Positions 1 through 10,785 of a stretch of 64,000 nt of DNA are shown piece by piece. The translations under genes were made by a program, and so were the position numbers. This DNA is from Cynocephalus volans (Eukaryota; Chordata; Mammalia; Dermoptera; Cynocephalidae): assembly GCF_027409185.1 (NCBI RefSeq), contig NC_084463.1:108982133-109046132 (forward strand), written 5' to 3'. Within the stretch, counting starts at the first letter, position 1; each line of letters begins with the position of its first letter. Below the pieces are notes generated by a model. It did not search any database. It had not been told where the DNA came from and saw only the letters and a program-made list of their open reading frames with translations.

Positions 1-234
1 TTCTCTCCTTTTAAAGCCTCCAGTCTGCTCCCTGGTAACCCATTAAACCATTAACCCATTAATCCATGAATGGATTAATTCATTCATGAGGGCACAGTCC
101 TCACAATCTAATCACCTCCCAAAGGTCCCACCTTTCAAATACCATAGTCGGATTTCCCACCCTCTTAACACTGTTACAATGGGGATCAAGTTTCTAACAC
201 ATGAACTTTGGGGAGACACATTCAAACCATAGCA
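1..234 (-). mobile_element. MLT1-type MaLR LTR, cut by window start
   Basis: Reading the minus strand from 234, the element opens with TG and a MaLR-like leader (TGCTATGGTTTGAATG), then runs through the typical 'GTTAAGAGGGTGGGAAATCC' stretch and the 'AAAGGTGGGACCTTTGGGAG' block. The same blocks recur at 13.6, 24.0, 32.9 and 60.7 kb, so this is one LTR subfamily. Its 3' end lies outside the window. It is a non-coding relic of a retrovirus-like element; the subfamily name is uncertain. Confidence 0.75.
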
Positions 235-361
235 GAAGGCCTGGCATGGGAAGGAGGAGTGAAGCATCTCCTTCTCTAGTCACCCAGTGTTTGTCTCTCT
301 TGATTTTCTGGTCTGTCTAGCAGGGGCATGGCTGCCTCCACTGGTGGGACAATCAGCCCAT

Positions 362-907
362 CAGTATTAGTCAGAGGGACAGAATACCCATCAGTATGCT
401 CCAGAGGGACAAAATCAATAGGACATACTCATACATGTAGATAGATATGAGAGGAGATTTATTAGGGGAACTGGCTCATATGATTATGGAGCCTGAGCAG
501 TCCCATGACAGGCTGTCTGCAAGCTGGAGATCCTGGAATGCTGGTAGACTGGTTTAGTCCAAGTCCAAAGGCCTGAGAATCCAGGGGGCCACTGATGTGA
601 GTCCTGGAGCCCAAAGGCTGGTGAGCCTGGAGTTCTGACATCCAAGGGTAGGAGAAGAAGGGTGTATCCCAGCTCCAGGAGAGAGAGAAGCCAATTCTCC
701 TCTCTTCTGTTTTGGTTCTCTTGGAGCCCCCAGCCCATTGGATGGTGCCCACCCACACTGAGGGCAGATCTTCCCCACTTAGTCCCTTCAGACTCACACA
801 CCAATCTCCTCTGGAAACACCCTCACAGACACACCCAGAAATAATGCTTTACCAGTTCTCTAGATATTCCTTAATACAGTAAAGTTGACACCTAAAATTA
901 ACCATCA
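362..907 (-). mobile_element. Dispersed LTR-like mammalian repeat
   Basis: On the minus strand this 0.55-kb unit starts TGATGGTTAATTTTAGGTGTC, carries the familiar 'GGGTGTGTCTGTGAGGGTGTTTC' type segment near 800-840, an ATAAATCTCC-like polyadenylation stretch near 455, and ends CTGACTAATAC. That TG...CTAATAC architecture is LTR-like and I recognise the sequence as a common mammalian repeat, but I cannot give a secure family name. The frames at 462-804 are its by-products. Near the 3' end a segment around 'AGAGGGACA' is duplicated in tandem (372-411). Confidence 0.6.
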
Positions 908-1586
908 CACCATCCATATGGCCCTGTTCCTAGCTAGGTAAGACCCCTCCACCAATACCTCCTGCATCACATGCCACCCCCAGAAGCCTCTGCAATAGGT
1001 TAGAACAGGACATCAATAAACTCCAAGGCCATCTACATACTTAGGCCAAAAATTGACCTCCTCTCTTCTATTTCCACACCTTCAGTTACAACAAACCACC
1101 CTGTCCCCACCTAGTTCACCAGAGGGGCTCATGATGAACACCACAGAGAACCCATACCACAGAATCCTAAGCAGCAATGGTAAATCCCCCTGAATCTGAA
1201 CCTCACCTCTTTCTCCCATCATTACGTTCCTACAGAGAAATTAATGACCAAAATGAAATTCCTTTCCATATGTTAATATGCGACCAGAATTCTCCCTCCC
1301 CTGTTGTTTTTTGGCTGTCTCACACAGGGCGGGTCTTCCTTGCAGGAGGCCTGGAGGAATCTAGGCCTCTTTTACTCTTGTAGCCTGGATCAAATTCTTT
1401 TGGAGTAGTTTTCAAGATTGTACTGGACTAACTCAAACTCTCTCGTCTATGCCATTTTCCCTAAAACTCCAAATAAAACATTAGCCACAGCCCCAAATCC
1501 AGGCTATTTAGAACCAAATGTGACCACTGTCGCAGTGGTACTCCCCGAGCGAAGCGGAGGTCTGACATTTCTGTTGGAAGTCATGG
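908..1586. other. No recognisable gene or repeat
   Basis: Unremarkable mixed-composition DNA. Short frames here have no recognisable domain and no convincing splice context. I see nothing that supports a function. Confidence 0.5.
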
Positions 1587-1800
1587 GCCGCAGCCTGGTG
1601 GTCAGAGCCCTGGGATGGGAGCGAGAAGACAAGGATCAGGTTTCAACTCCACCTCTAAACCCCTGTGCATTCAGCAACTCGGTTTCCCTCTTCTGCAGAA
1701 TGGGAATGCCAGTCCTGCCCTGCTCGCTTCCCAACGCTGTGGATATAACTGAGAGGAAGCACTTCGCAAACTGTAAAGATGCCAGATGAGAATGCTATGT
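1587..1800 (+). mobile_element. MIR-type SINE fragment
   Basis: Contains the MIR core order: 'GGTCAGAGCCCTGGGA', then a 'TTTCAACTCCACCTCT' variant of the sixth-sense 'GGTTCAAATCCCAGCTCT' box, 'GTTTCCCTCTTCTGCAGAATGGGAATG', and a tail 'GCACTTCGCAAACTGTAAAG'. It is diverged, as expected of an ancient tRNA-derived SINE mobilised by L2. Non-coding; the 1,418-1,789 frame overlaps it and is a by-product. Confidence 0.55.
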
Positions 1801-2834
1801 AGCAGTGTCCTCCCACCCTTGTCCTTCCTCCATGTGGATCAGCAGCAAGGACAAGGTGGCATAGGTGGGGAAAAACCCTGCCAGGTCCAGCCAGAGCTGC
1901 CTCCTGAATCCTCCCGCCCCTGTCCCCACCTGCACGCTCACCCTCAGACCTCATCTCGCGTCCTCATCCCTCCCTATCCTTGCTTCCGCAATAAAATGTC
2001 CTCGGGTACAGTCCTAAGGGCACATACGCGTCCTAGTCTGAATGCGCATGCTCATACCCAGAGCTAGCCACCTAATTTCTTAGCAGTCCCGCGCTCCAGA
2101 ATGCGTGTCTGCAAAACCTCGCGCAGCGGGGGTACTTTCTTTGCACAGCCCTCATCTCGCTCAGCCCTGCCAGCTCCGGCTCAGGTCTGGGGAGCGACTG
2201 GGCGGGTGGCTTGAGCATTCTCCCCCAGCAGTCTGCCCAGGGGCATGAAGAAATTCCAGAGTGCTGTGAACAGGGAGCTGCCACCTTCTGTCCAGATGGT
2301 TCCAAACTTGCCGGGACAAAGGGCTTGAGCCCCTTCTCAAGGAGCAGCAACTGCGGCCGGGAAAGCAAGGGAAACACTGTCGAGCAATCCCCTACCAATT
2401 AGGATCTGATTAGTGGGGAGGGGGCCGGGTGGGCTGCTGGCTGGGCGCCGGCCCCTCCGTGGCTGAAGGCTCGCTTCCATGATTGGAAGCCCAGCCAGGC
2501 ATGGCTTGGCACAGACTTCACGCGGGGGCAGGAGCGAGCCAGGCCCAGCCTGAATGCTTGTTTCTGATCTCTTCTCGCAGGAGAAAGAGCAAAGCTGCTG
2601 GGAGCTGCCCTCCTGGGAGGAGGGGAACGGCAGGTTCAGGCAGCGGCTGTCGCCTGCTAATTGCAGTTTCTGATGCTTGAAGGGGAGCCGCAGAAGCAGG
2701 TGTGAAGGTGGGGCTCTTCCCACCAACGTCCCGAAGAGCCCCTTCCCACGCTGCCCCCGCCGGGCAGTTAGGAGGAGCTGGGAGAAGATTCCTAAAGGTT
2801 TTGGTTTCAGACTCAAAGTGCTACTTCAAGTTGG
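1801..2834. other. GC-richer unique DNA with scattered CpGs
   Basis: Repeat-free by eye and locally CpG-richer than its surroundings (about 2,085-2,180 and 2,420-2,560), but I would not call a firm CpG island. On the plus strand a good splice-acceptor-like tract ends CTTCTCGCAG at 2,580 and a donor-like CAG/GTGTGA follows at 2,700/2,701. The 120 bases between are open for 30 codons, then stop. It could be a terminal-exon fragment, a conserved non-coding element, or chance. Confidence 0.35.
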
Positions 2835-2837
2835 GTA

Positions 2838-3006
2838 GGCCACATGCATTCAGTAGGGGGTAACTGATAATAGCGGAGGTTAATGCTCCACGCAGAACTA
2901 TTGTACATGGAAATGTGGCTGATGTGACTGAGGAACCAAATTTGTAATTTTATTTAATTCATTTAAATAGCCACATAGGGTTACTGACTACAGCACGGTG
3001 CTAGAT
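2838..3006. mobile_element. hAT-Charlie MITE fragment
   Basis: The tract 'GGAAATGTGGCTGATGTGACTGAGGAACC', the AT-rich centre 'TTTTATTTAATTCATTTAAATAG' and the flanking 'CCACAT' words match the well-known small non-autonomous hAT-Charlie element whose ends read CCACATGTGGC. MER3 is the name I associate with it, with low certainty. Non-coding. Confidence 0.55.
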
Positions 3007-3237
3007 AGAAGTGAGGAGAATGCTATTCAGATCCTGCACCCCCCATCCCCACACCAGGTCCCACAGCCAGTGCCCAGGTGGTTGAGACCCTGAGGAATGG
3101 CGTGGCTGGCCTCTGACCCCGCCCTCTCCACCCACCAAAACAGGGCCTTTCCTTCCTTTTTCCAGAACCAAGCCAGCAGAGATGAGGGTCTTCAGGCTCC
3201 AGAAGCCCAGGGTCTGGCTTTCCGGGCACCGTCAAGG

Positions 3238-3468
3238 ACTGAGTTTAGGAGCATAGCCTCTGGGTCCAGACAGACTGGAGTTCAAATCCCTGCTCTGCCA
3301 CTTACCAACCAGCCACCGGACTTTCCTGAACCTCCACTTCCTCACCTGTAAAATGGGGATAATAAATAATAATAATATCCACTTAAGAGTCACTGTGAGG
3401 ATTGAAAGAGTTAGTACCCGTGAAGCACCTAGACTGGTCCTGGCACATAGGAAGCACTCGGTGCCACC
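3238..3468 (+). mobile_element. MIR SINE, nearly full length
   Basis: Shows the MIR signatures in order: 'AGCATAGCCTCTGGGTCCAGACAG', 'GGAGTTCAAATCCCTGCTCTGCCACTTACC', 'TTCCTCACCTGTAAAATGGGG', a run of AATAATAAT, 'GTGAGGATTGAAAGAGTTAGTA' and 'CCTGGCACATAGGAAGCACTCGGTG'. The tRNA-related head with B-box-like GTTCAAATCCC is still legible. It is an ancient, immobile copy. Confidence 0.9.
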
Positions 3469-4555
3469 ATCATCGCTAGTCAGCACGCAGCATGCAACAG
3501 CTACATACAGAGGAAGTCCTGGCAACTCTCTTCAGCAGGGAGGCTACGGCCCTTACAAATGCAGTTTGTACCCAGTGAGGGGGGTGGGAGCCAGGGGCAA
3601 TAGGCTTTGCCAATTGAGGAAGCATGTCCCTTCAGAGTATGGATTCAGATCTCACAATTGGTGAAAATTGGGTGGGGGTTGTGTGAGGTGTGCACATGTG
3701 TAGTGGGATCTGCCCACCAGTTATGGGGGCAGTTAGGCACGAAGCTCAGCGCAGGGGGAACAGAGACAGGGAAATCCACCCAGGAGCACGCACATCCGCT
3801 GCTCACTGTGGGCCTGGAGTGCTTCCTGCCACACCTGTCCTGCGAGACCTGGGTGGCCTTAAGGGGGAGATGGAGGGGGAGAGGGAAAGGGAGGGGAGGA
3901 ATGGGGGCTCCAAGCTGCTCAAAAATGATTGAGGATGGACCCTGCACTGGGGAGGGAGAACGGAAGCAGGGCAAGGCGTCCCCTCCTGCTGATCGTGGCA
4001 AGGGTATCCTGAGAGAGGTGGGTGGGATTTCAGACAGATTTAAAGGAGACCCCTGGTGGAGGGTGTGGACTTTAGAGCTGAAGGAGGCAGATTAGGAGCA
4101 GGAAAGCACCCAGGAGTCAATGCTTCCTATAAAGGAACGAAGGCTTTAGGTGACATGCCTGGGAGATTCTGGAGAAAGTCCCATTGGCAAGAGCTCTAAA
4201 CTTTCCCTCTGTTCATAGTAATTCCTGTCAGTCCCAGCCTGGGTATCTGGGGAGCCTGAAGACCCTCATCTCTGCTGGCTCCCAGAAAGGATATCAGCTG
4301 TCAGATAGCTGGACCCTGACCAGTCGTCTGGGCAGTGGTGACTGTCTGTGGAGGTCCAAGGCTCAAGGTGGAGCTGACCATGCCGGGAAGACAGGAGCCT
4401 GGCCCAAGTTGACCCCTGAGGGAGAGGGAGCTGTCCCTGAGAGGGGGTGGGGCTCCCACAGCTGGACCCCTCAGAGTGACGGCCAGGCCCAGCCGCTCCT
4501 CTCCTCCCCGCCTGCACACCGCCCTCCCCCTGCAGGGCTGTCATCAGACTCATTG
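3469..4555. other. Unique GC-rich DNA, no supported gene
   Basis: Contains a purine-rich tract (about 3,858-3,905, GGGAGA-type) and several chance open frames on both strands. None has a recognisable domain, Kozak/splice context or a partner exon. No repeat family is recognisable. Confidence 0.45.
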
Positions 4556-5020
4556 GCTCCCAAGTTCTGAAATGAACTCTGCTCCAAGTAATTACAGCTC
4601 TTCAAGTTTCCCGTCCTCTGTTTAAAGAATTCGTCCTCTCGCCCTCAATGCCCCATCAGCTCCCTAATTAGCAGCGCAAGGCGCGATTACACATTCTCCG
4701 CAGCTCGCCGGGCCCGGCCCCCCTAATGAGTGTTTGTGGACAGCTGGGAGCCCGCCCGGCGTCCCCGCCGAGCCAGGAGTCAGGGCCCAGGAGTGTGAGC
4801 TGTCAGAACCGTGATGGGCTGGAGCTGGTCGCAGCCCCGCGGGCCTCCGGGAGGAAAGGCCTTGAAATATAAATGAAGATGAATATTCATATTTGGTTCA
4901 ATAAGTGCCAACTATTAATATACATGTCTGTCGGGAAGAAGAGGCAGCGCAGAGCCAATTGTGCTGGGCATAATTGGGCTCCTAATTCACAATTAGCCTG
5001 GAGCTCCAGGCCTCTGCACA
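4556..5020. promoter_or_regulatory. Putative conserved non-coding element (enhancer-like)
   Basis: A repeat-free block dense in homeodomain-type cores: CCTAATTAGC (4,664), CCTAATGAG (4,722), ATTAATA (4,914), CCAATTGTG, CATAATTGG, CTAATTCACAATTAGCC (4,981-4,998), plus AAATATAAATGAAGATGAATATTCAT around 4,865-4,890. A GC-rich CpG-containing centre (4,680-4,850) sits between AT-rich homeobox-site flanks. That mix, with no repeat signature or open frame, is typical of deeply conserved developmental enhancers. The target gene is unknown and the call rests on composition only. Confidence 0.35.
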
Positions 5021-8019
5021 GCCAGAACCTGGGCTCAGAACCGGGAGGGCTGAGGCCGCCTGCAGGGAAGGCCCTGAACTCCCAAGGGTCTTTCTGCCCT
5101 GGGGTCCCTCCCCAGAAGGAGAAGGCTGGAGAAAGAAGAGGAGACCTGCAATTCCCTCCAGGAATCCTGCAGGAATTGCAGCCTTCAGGAAGGCCCCCAG
5201 AGTCACATTTGAATCACGCACACTGCTCTTGAAAGCTGGGGCCCCTACGTGAGCTCACACCCAGTCTGTAACCAGAGCCCCACACTAGAAAATGTCTGGA
5301 AGTCTAGGAAACTGGAGCCATAAAATTACAGGCACCGGCCCAGCTCAGTGGCCGTCCACTCTGAAGTTGGGCTTTCCAGGGACCATCCTGTGTGGCCAGA
5401 AGGACTCCAGCCTCCTCCCCACCCAAGCTCCTGGTATCAGCCTCAGTTCCTAGCTGTGGCTCAAAGCAGCCCTCTCTTAGTTCCCTAGACTCTACCCACA
5501 TGTCCCCCATTGCATCTCAGCCATCACTAGGCCTTCTCCATCCCCTGCTGTCCCTACAAATCACAGGCTGCCTACAAGTGGCCACAGAGCCACGCTGAGC
5601 ATTGCCCTCTCCTGAGACATCAGGAAAGACCCAACTAGAAGGCCTCAGGGTTTGGGATTGGCAGAGTCACAGCCCAGGAGGAGGGCACGTCTGAGGCCTG
5701 GGAATGAGCTGGGACCCCACCCTGTCCACACCCAGAGAAGCTGCATAGACCCCCTTTAAGCCAATAGCCCATTCCTGCCTCCCACTCATTGGCAGGTGGG
5801 GGTGCCAGGAGGTCGCTGGCTCAGCCCAGACCCGCTGCAGCCAGGGGAAGGGCCAAGGTCTGCCTCTGCCCTCCAGCCAAGGTCAAACTGTCAGGGTTCA
5901 AACAGCTATGGTGGCGATGGGGAATGGGCGCTCGGGACGCCGGCCTGCGAGAGTCTTGCAGGTGCTGCTACAGAAAGCTGGAGGGAGGGAGGGAGGGAGG
6001 GTAGACTTCAGGGGTGTCCAGGTACCCTTTAGCCTGAGCCACAGCCAGGAACAGGCTGGAACAGTGAGGGGGAGGTGGGAGCTGTGACAGACCAGCTTGA
6101 GCAGGCTCCCACTGGCCAAATCTGGGGCAATTTGAACATCAAAATAAATAATGATAGTAGCAGTTTATAACCCAATGAAAAAAATAGGAAACCATGAATC
6201 CAGAATGACATAAATGAATCAACTGAAAATTTAAGGAGGAATGGGATATTTACATAGTCTCATAGAACCTTCCCACATAGCTATTAAATACAAAGGGAAA
6301 AATGATAATTTTGCATGGAGAAGTCTTGGTAGACTCCACCTTCATCGTGTGATCAAAGTGACATCAGTAATGGAACAAATCAAAATTCAGTGCCACCTGC
6401 GAGGGTGCAATGAGAACAACCCCACAGTCACTGAAGTCCCCATTCCCTTGCTGGCTGTCACCCAGGGTTGCTCCCAGGTCCTGGAGGTCGCATTCCTCCT
6501 CACGTGGCCCCTCCATCTCCAGGCTAACAGCAGCGCAAAAAATCCTTTGGTGCTTTGTCTCTGACTTCCTTTTCTGCCACTAACCAGAGAAAACGCTCTG
6601 CTTTTAAAGGGCTCACCTGCTTGGCTCAGGTCAATCTGGACCCTCCTTTTTTGGGACTCTAGTTATATCTGCAAAATCCTTTCACAGAAGAGCTTAGGCT
6701 AGTGTTTCATTGAATAACTAAGGGTCAGAAATCTTGAGGGGCCATCTTTAGAATTCTGCTTACTACACATGGCCAACCCAGCATGTATGTATGGCTGGGA
6801 AAATATACAACTGCCCGAGAGAGAGGGAAGGGAAAATCATAAAACCATTATCTTTTCTATCACAGGCTTCCTGGAAAACCTACTGAAATCCATTCATCTA
6901 TCCACCACACAGTCTTCAGCAGTACCTGGGCAGGTCCCAAAGGAAGGAGGGTCCAAGGAACACCTGTTCCTAAGGGGCTCTAATCACTGTCCTCTTACCA
7001 GGGTGGCCTTGGGCCTGGACCTGGTGTCTGAGCCCCACCCAAGCCCCAGGGACTCTCCTGGACTTCTCTTCTTTGGCTCCCTGTCCTGTCTCACTGTGAG
7101 TGGTTGTCCAGCAAGTGGTTGTCCACTTCACCCCCCAGCAAGCCCCTCCTCGGCAAGACCAGCCCAGGCCTGACCAGACCCCGCCCCGCCCTCGGATCTC
7201 CCAAGATACTTCCGCATTCTGGGACAGAAGCTGAGGTCCAGCCCTCCACGCTGGCCCCAGTCCACTGCCTGCTCTCCAGCACCTGCTCTCTGCTCTGCCC
7301 TCCACACCCTTTTCCCTGACTCTCCAAGTGCCAGGCTCCAGCCTCTCATCACACTGGTCTCCCCTCTCCTGAGCTTCAGGTGTCTCCCTCTCTTATCCCT
7401 CTATCCAAATCTTCCCAGTCCTTCAAGGCCTAGTTTGCCTACTCTGCTCCTTCTGGAAGCCTGCCAGACTACCTCCTGGGCCCTGTCTTATCTCTGCTCC
7501 AGGGCTGAATGGAACTCTTCTGGAAGGGATCGGGACAGGGTGGCAGGAACCCTGCCCCACCGTAGCACAGTGGTATGTAGGGATGCTCCCCGGCAGGAGG
7601 CAGACACCCCAAGATGTTGATGCTGTCCCCCTCACTGATTGATGCCCTGCCTTGTGTGAGGGATCAGTAGGGGCCACCACCCACACCCACACAGTCGCAT
7701 GTCCTCCCTCTCACATGCCTGCCCAGGCCACTTCACTGTCTCCTGCATGCTCTGGGTTGCCCGTCCAGGATGGTTCAGTGTTGGGGCTGCCTCCATTGCC
7801 CCAGGTGTGACATCTTTTTAGAACAGGTCTGTTTCTCCCCATGGCCCAGGAGCTGGGCTCAGTCTGAACAGAGATGGTCAGCTGGCTTCCCAAGCTCAGC
7901 TCTGGCTGTTCTCTGGCCAGCAAAAGCTCAGGCAGGGTGGGCCGGGCAGAGCGGCTGAGGGGCTCAGAGAACAAGGTCACAGCGTGGCAACCCAAAGCCA
8001 GTCGAGCTCCTTCCATCAA
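5021..8019. other. Unique DNA, mostly featureless
   Basis: About 3 kb of moderately GC-rich sequence without a recognised gene. It contains the GGGA run at 5,983-6,001, a possible very old repeat at about 6,125-6,380 (unassigned), and a pyrimidine-rich 'CCTTCAAGGCC...CTTCTGGAAGCC' stretch at about 7,400-7,480 that resembles an eroded L2-type tail. Open frames on both strands look like GC-driven chance frames. Confidence 0.4.
5983..6001. repeat. (GGGA)n simple repeat
   Basis: Short perfect tract of GGGA units followed by GTAGAC. A microsatellite; nothing else supported. Confidence 0.9.
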
Positions 8020-8378
8020 GTTTTTAACTAGAAAAATAGTGTGCCCATTTCTCTGTAATACACCTCTGGGCTTTTTTATTATGACTTCATTTCCCCTTGT
8101 AATATTGGAACGTCTCTATAATTGTAAAAGTGTAATAGAATCTAATAGAATTTCATTTGGCGCCCGGAATGCTCCGCACCATAGCTGCTCATTCGGAGTG
8201 AAATAATGATGTCTAATGCCCACACACGGCTCCCTGTGACCTTATTCAATCTTGGGGCTGATCGGGAAATATATTGATTCAATTATACACTGATGACAAA
8301 TGAACTCAAAGAAAGAGGAAAAAAAGGTCAGCATATATTTGAAAATGTAAATCTTAGCAATGTCTTTGGGGTTCGCCC
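8020..8378. promoter_or_regulatory. Putative conserved non-coding element
   Basis: An AT-rich island inside GC-rich DNA, free of repeat signatures, with many short transcription-factor-like words: TTTTTATTATGACTTCAT, TGTAATATTGG, TATAATTGTAAAAGTGTAATAG, GAAATAATGATGTCTAATG, TTGATTCAATTATACACTGATGAC. The abrupt compositional edge at about 8,020 and the frequency of TAAT/ATTA cores suggest conserved regulatory DNA. No reading frame of note. Confidence 0.35.
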
Positions 8379-8395
8379 AAAAAAAAAAAAAAAAA
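8379..8395. repeat. Poly(A) run, 17 bases
   Basis: Seventeen consecutive A after GTTCGCCC. I see no SINE or processed gene copy upstream on the plus strand, so it is treated as a mononucleotide repeat. Confidence 0.9.
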
Positions 8396-8588
8396 GCCAT
8401 TTCAAAATGCCATTTGTGGCTAATAGTGTGGAGTTCCAGACTCCATTAGGAAGATGCGTCGGGTGGCTGGGAAGGCATTAATGGGGTGTCACTTCTCTAA
8501 AGCTGGGATCAGGCCCAAATCCTCCCCGAGCAGCTGCTACCGCACATGACCTCTCGCCAAAGCTGCCTCTTCCCCAGCACTCAGGCCT

Positions 8589-8642
8589 ACCTTCCTCCCT
8601 CCCTTCCTTCCTCACCCCCTCCCTCTCCTTTCCTTCCTTCCT
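8589..8642. repeat. Pyrimidine-rich (CTTC/CCCT)n tract
   Basis: Imperfect CCTT/CCCT units on the plus strand with almost no purines. Low-complexity DNA capable of triplex formation; the overlapping minus-strand frames only translate the repeat. Confidence 0.85.
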
Positions 8643-8944
8643 GCGAGAGGGTGAGGAGAAGGGGTGACAGGGTCAAACCACGGACCACGTCTGACCTGGC
8701 CGGAGGGAGGGCAGGGAGACTTGTGTGAGCTTGGGCTCCAGGGTGGAGGTGGCAGCCCTCGGTGAACAGGCAGGGCAGGTGTTGAGCAAGGAGACTAAGG
8801 AGCAGCCAGAGGGAAAGGAGGAAAACCAGGAAGGCCAGATCACAGAAGTCAGGTGAGGAAAGAGTTTGAAGGAAAAAAACGCCAGCAAATACTGCCAAAT
8901 TCTAGAAGACAGAGTCACATAAGACCCCAAAGGCATTCACAGAA

Positions 8945-9291
8945 TTTCTCCACTTTACGAAATTATTTATTTAGGAATATCTTACATGCAGTAAAGTGCA
9001 CAAACCTTAAGTGTACAGCTTGATGATCTTTTTACACATTTATACATGCTTGAAACCACTACCCAAATCAGGGTCTAGAATACATCCAGCACCCCAACAG
9101 CCTTCCTCAAGACCCTCCCAGTTAATGTCCCCCTACCCCCAGGTAACCACTACTCTGTCTTCTATCCCCAGAGATTAGTTTTGTCTGCTTTTGAACTTCA
9201 TATAAATGGAATCATAAACTCTACTTTTTTTGCATCTGGTTTCTTTCTCTCAACATCAAGTCTGTGAGATTCACCCATGCTGTTGTATGGA
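8945..9291 (-). mobile_element. L1M 3' end, antisense, left half (split by Tigger)
   Basis: Reads as the reverse of an old L1 3' region: 'AAGTGTACAGCTTGATGA', 'AACCACTACCCAAATCAGGGTC', 'CCAGGTAACCACTACTCTGTCTTCTA', 'TTCATATAAATGGAATCATA', 'GAGATTCACCCATGCTGTTGTAT'. It stops at the Tigger terminus and resumes at 10,329 in register, so one L1M copy was interrupted. Confidence 0.8.
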
Positions 9292-10328
9292 CAGGCTGCC
9301 CTTGCTTTGCACGGTGGTGCGGGACCACAAAAACGACTGTACAGACTGAAATCATGCACAGTGATCTTAATAATCAGTGGAGAAAATTATGATTGTTCTG
9401 AGACCTTTAAAAGTTGTCAAAATATTAAGAACTCTCTAAATGTATACGGAAATGAAAAAAATAGTAAAACTAATATTCAGTATGCTTCAATTTTAAACAT
9501 CAGAATCATTAAGAATTAAAGTGGGATTTTTTTTTGTAAAAACTTATTAAGGGCAGTTTGAATGGTGCTGGTCATGTAACTAATAATATGGGCAAACATC
9601 TTTTCTATGCTTAGGCCAATTATCATACTGTTTTCTAAGTCTGGATCATCTTCCACCACTTTATCCCTTGTGATTTCCATGTTGTGAAATATCTCTGAAA
9701 GTTCCTTTAATGTGAAGTCTTTTGCATGCATCACTTTATCTGGGGCATCTTCATCCTTTCCACACAACCACATTCCTCATGTGTGGACAGTTCACCTTCA
9801 CTAAGTTCCTTTGCTACAGTCAAATGTGGCACAGTCAGCATTCCCACAGTCAGCCAGTTCCTTTTTCTTCCATAACTCCATTTACATTTGGTTTGAATTT
9901 CACTTCCAGCATTATCATTTTTCTTTTCTTTGTTGCACTTTCATCTTTGTTAACAAATTCTTTCTTTGGATTAGCAATTTTTGTAAAATGTCATGTGGAT
10001 TTCTAACTTGGAGATCAGGAGGCAACACAACTACACACGTTGCTGTCTGTGCATGAAATGAATAGCAGATGCCCTGTGACCAATCACCAACAGACTCGAA
10101 AGGAGGATATGATTGGTCACAGCTTATGATGCACATCTGCTATTTATGAAGCAACCTGTGGACTGATGAGCTAGCAGGGAAGTCTGTAGTTTACGCCAGT
10201 ACTCACAGTTAATAATACACTGTGGTGACTGAAATTTAAACCACTTGTTGGGAGACTGGCATTATTTAATTAAACCATGGTAACTGAAATTCATGCATAT
10301 AGAAACCATGTAAAATGAAAACAGCTTG
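9292..10328 (-). mobile_element. Tigger-family DNA transposon, internally deleted
   Basis: A 1,037-bp element with 24-bp terminal inverted repeats beginning CAGGCTGCCC (9,292-9,315) and ending at 10,328. The two ends differ at nine positions and every difference is a transition, as expected for old methylated DNA. The minus-strand frame 9,516-9,773 reads 'KDFTLKELSEIFHNMEI', 'DPDLENSM' and a 'TIQTALNKFLQKK' tail, which matches the C-terminal end of pogo/Tigger transposases. The DDE catalytic domain is missing, so it is a non-autonomous or decayed copy. It sits inside an L1M (8,945-10,525) and is therefore younger than that L1. The expected TA target duplication is no longer clear at either end. 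The exact Tigger subfamily is not identified. Confidence 0.8.
9516..9773 (-). pseudogene. Tigger transposase C-terminal remnant
   Basis: An 85-codon open frame on the minus strand inside the Tigger element. Residues about 18-40 (DFTLKELSEIFHNMEITRDK) and 41-85 (DDPDLENSM ... TIQTALNKFLQKK) resemble the acidic C-terminal tail of Tigger transposases, downstream of the DDE nuclease. The DNA-binding CENP-B-like domain and the catalytic triad are absent, so it cannot transpose. Upstream sequence (9,774-10,140) is decayed. Not a host gene. Confidence 0.65.
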
Positions 10329-10525
10329 CATAAGTAGTTTGTTCTTTTTCATTGCTGTGTACTACTCCATGGTATAAATATGTCACAATGTTTTTATCAC
10401 TTCTTCTGTTGAAGGACTTTGGGTTGTTTAGAGTTCAGCTCTATTATGAATAAAGCTACTATGAACATTTTTGTACCTGTTTTTGTCAACATATGCATTC
10501 ACATCTGTTGGTTGAAGATTTCTGT
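10329..10525 (-). mobile_element. L1M 3' region, antisense, right half
   Basis: Continues the L1M interrupted at 9,291: 'TTTTTCATTGCTGTGTACTACTCCATGG', 'TTGAAGGACTTTGGGTTG', 'ATTATGAATAAAGCTACTATGAACATTTTTG'. These are the standard antisense words of the ORF2 tail/3' region of old L1s. Ends near 10,525 where unique DNA begins. Confidence 0.75.
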
Positions 10526-10649
10526 ACTTGAGTTCACCAAATATTTTGTGGGACCCCAGGCGACCCTCTACTCTCACAGAGCTGGGGGCAACTGAGCCAC
10601 ATCTGTAAAGAGAGAGGATTCCAAGGGTCTTCATTGGACTGAGATGGGA

Positions 10650-10785
10650 GGAAGGGCCTGCAGGGATCACCTGGTTTTGTCCTTCCCCTCCTCCAGACCC
10701 ATTTTACAGATAGGAAGACAGACTCTGGATCCAGGGGGACTTGCCCGAGGTCAGACAGAGAGCCAGACCTCTGGGGCTCCTCAGC
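10650..10785 (-). mobile_element. MIR/MIR3-type SINE fragment
   Basis: 'CCATTTTACAGATAGGAAGACAGACTC', then 'GGGGGACTTGCCCGAGGTCAGACAGAGAGCCAGACC' is the antisense of the MIR centre (CATTTTACAGATGAGGAAACTGAG ... ACTTGCCCAAGGTCACAC). Short and diverged. Confidence 0.6.

Noticed and set aside
3607..4095. 162-codon plus-strand frame
   Set aside because: Spans a purine-rich low-complexity tract (GRWRGRGKGRGG-like) and has open frames opposite. Treated as a chance frame.
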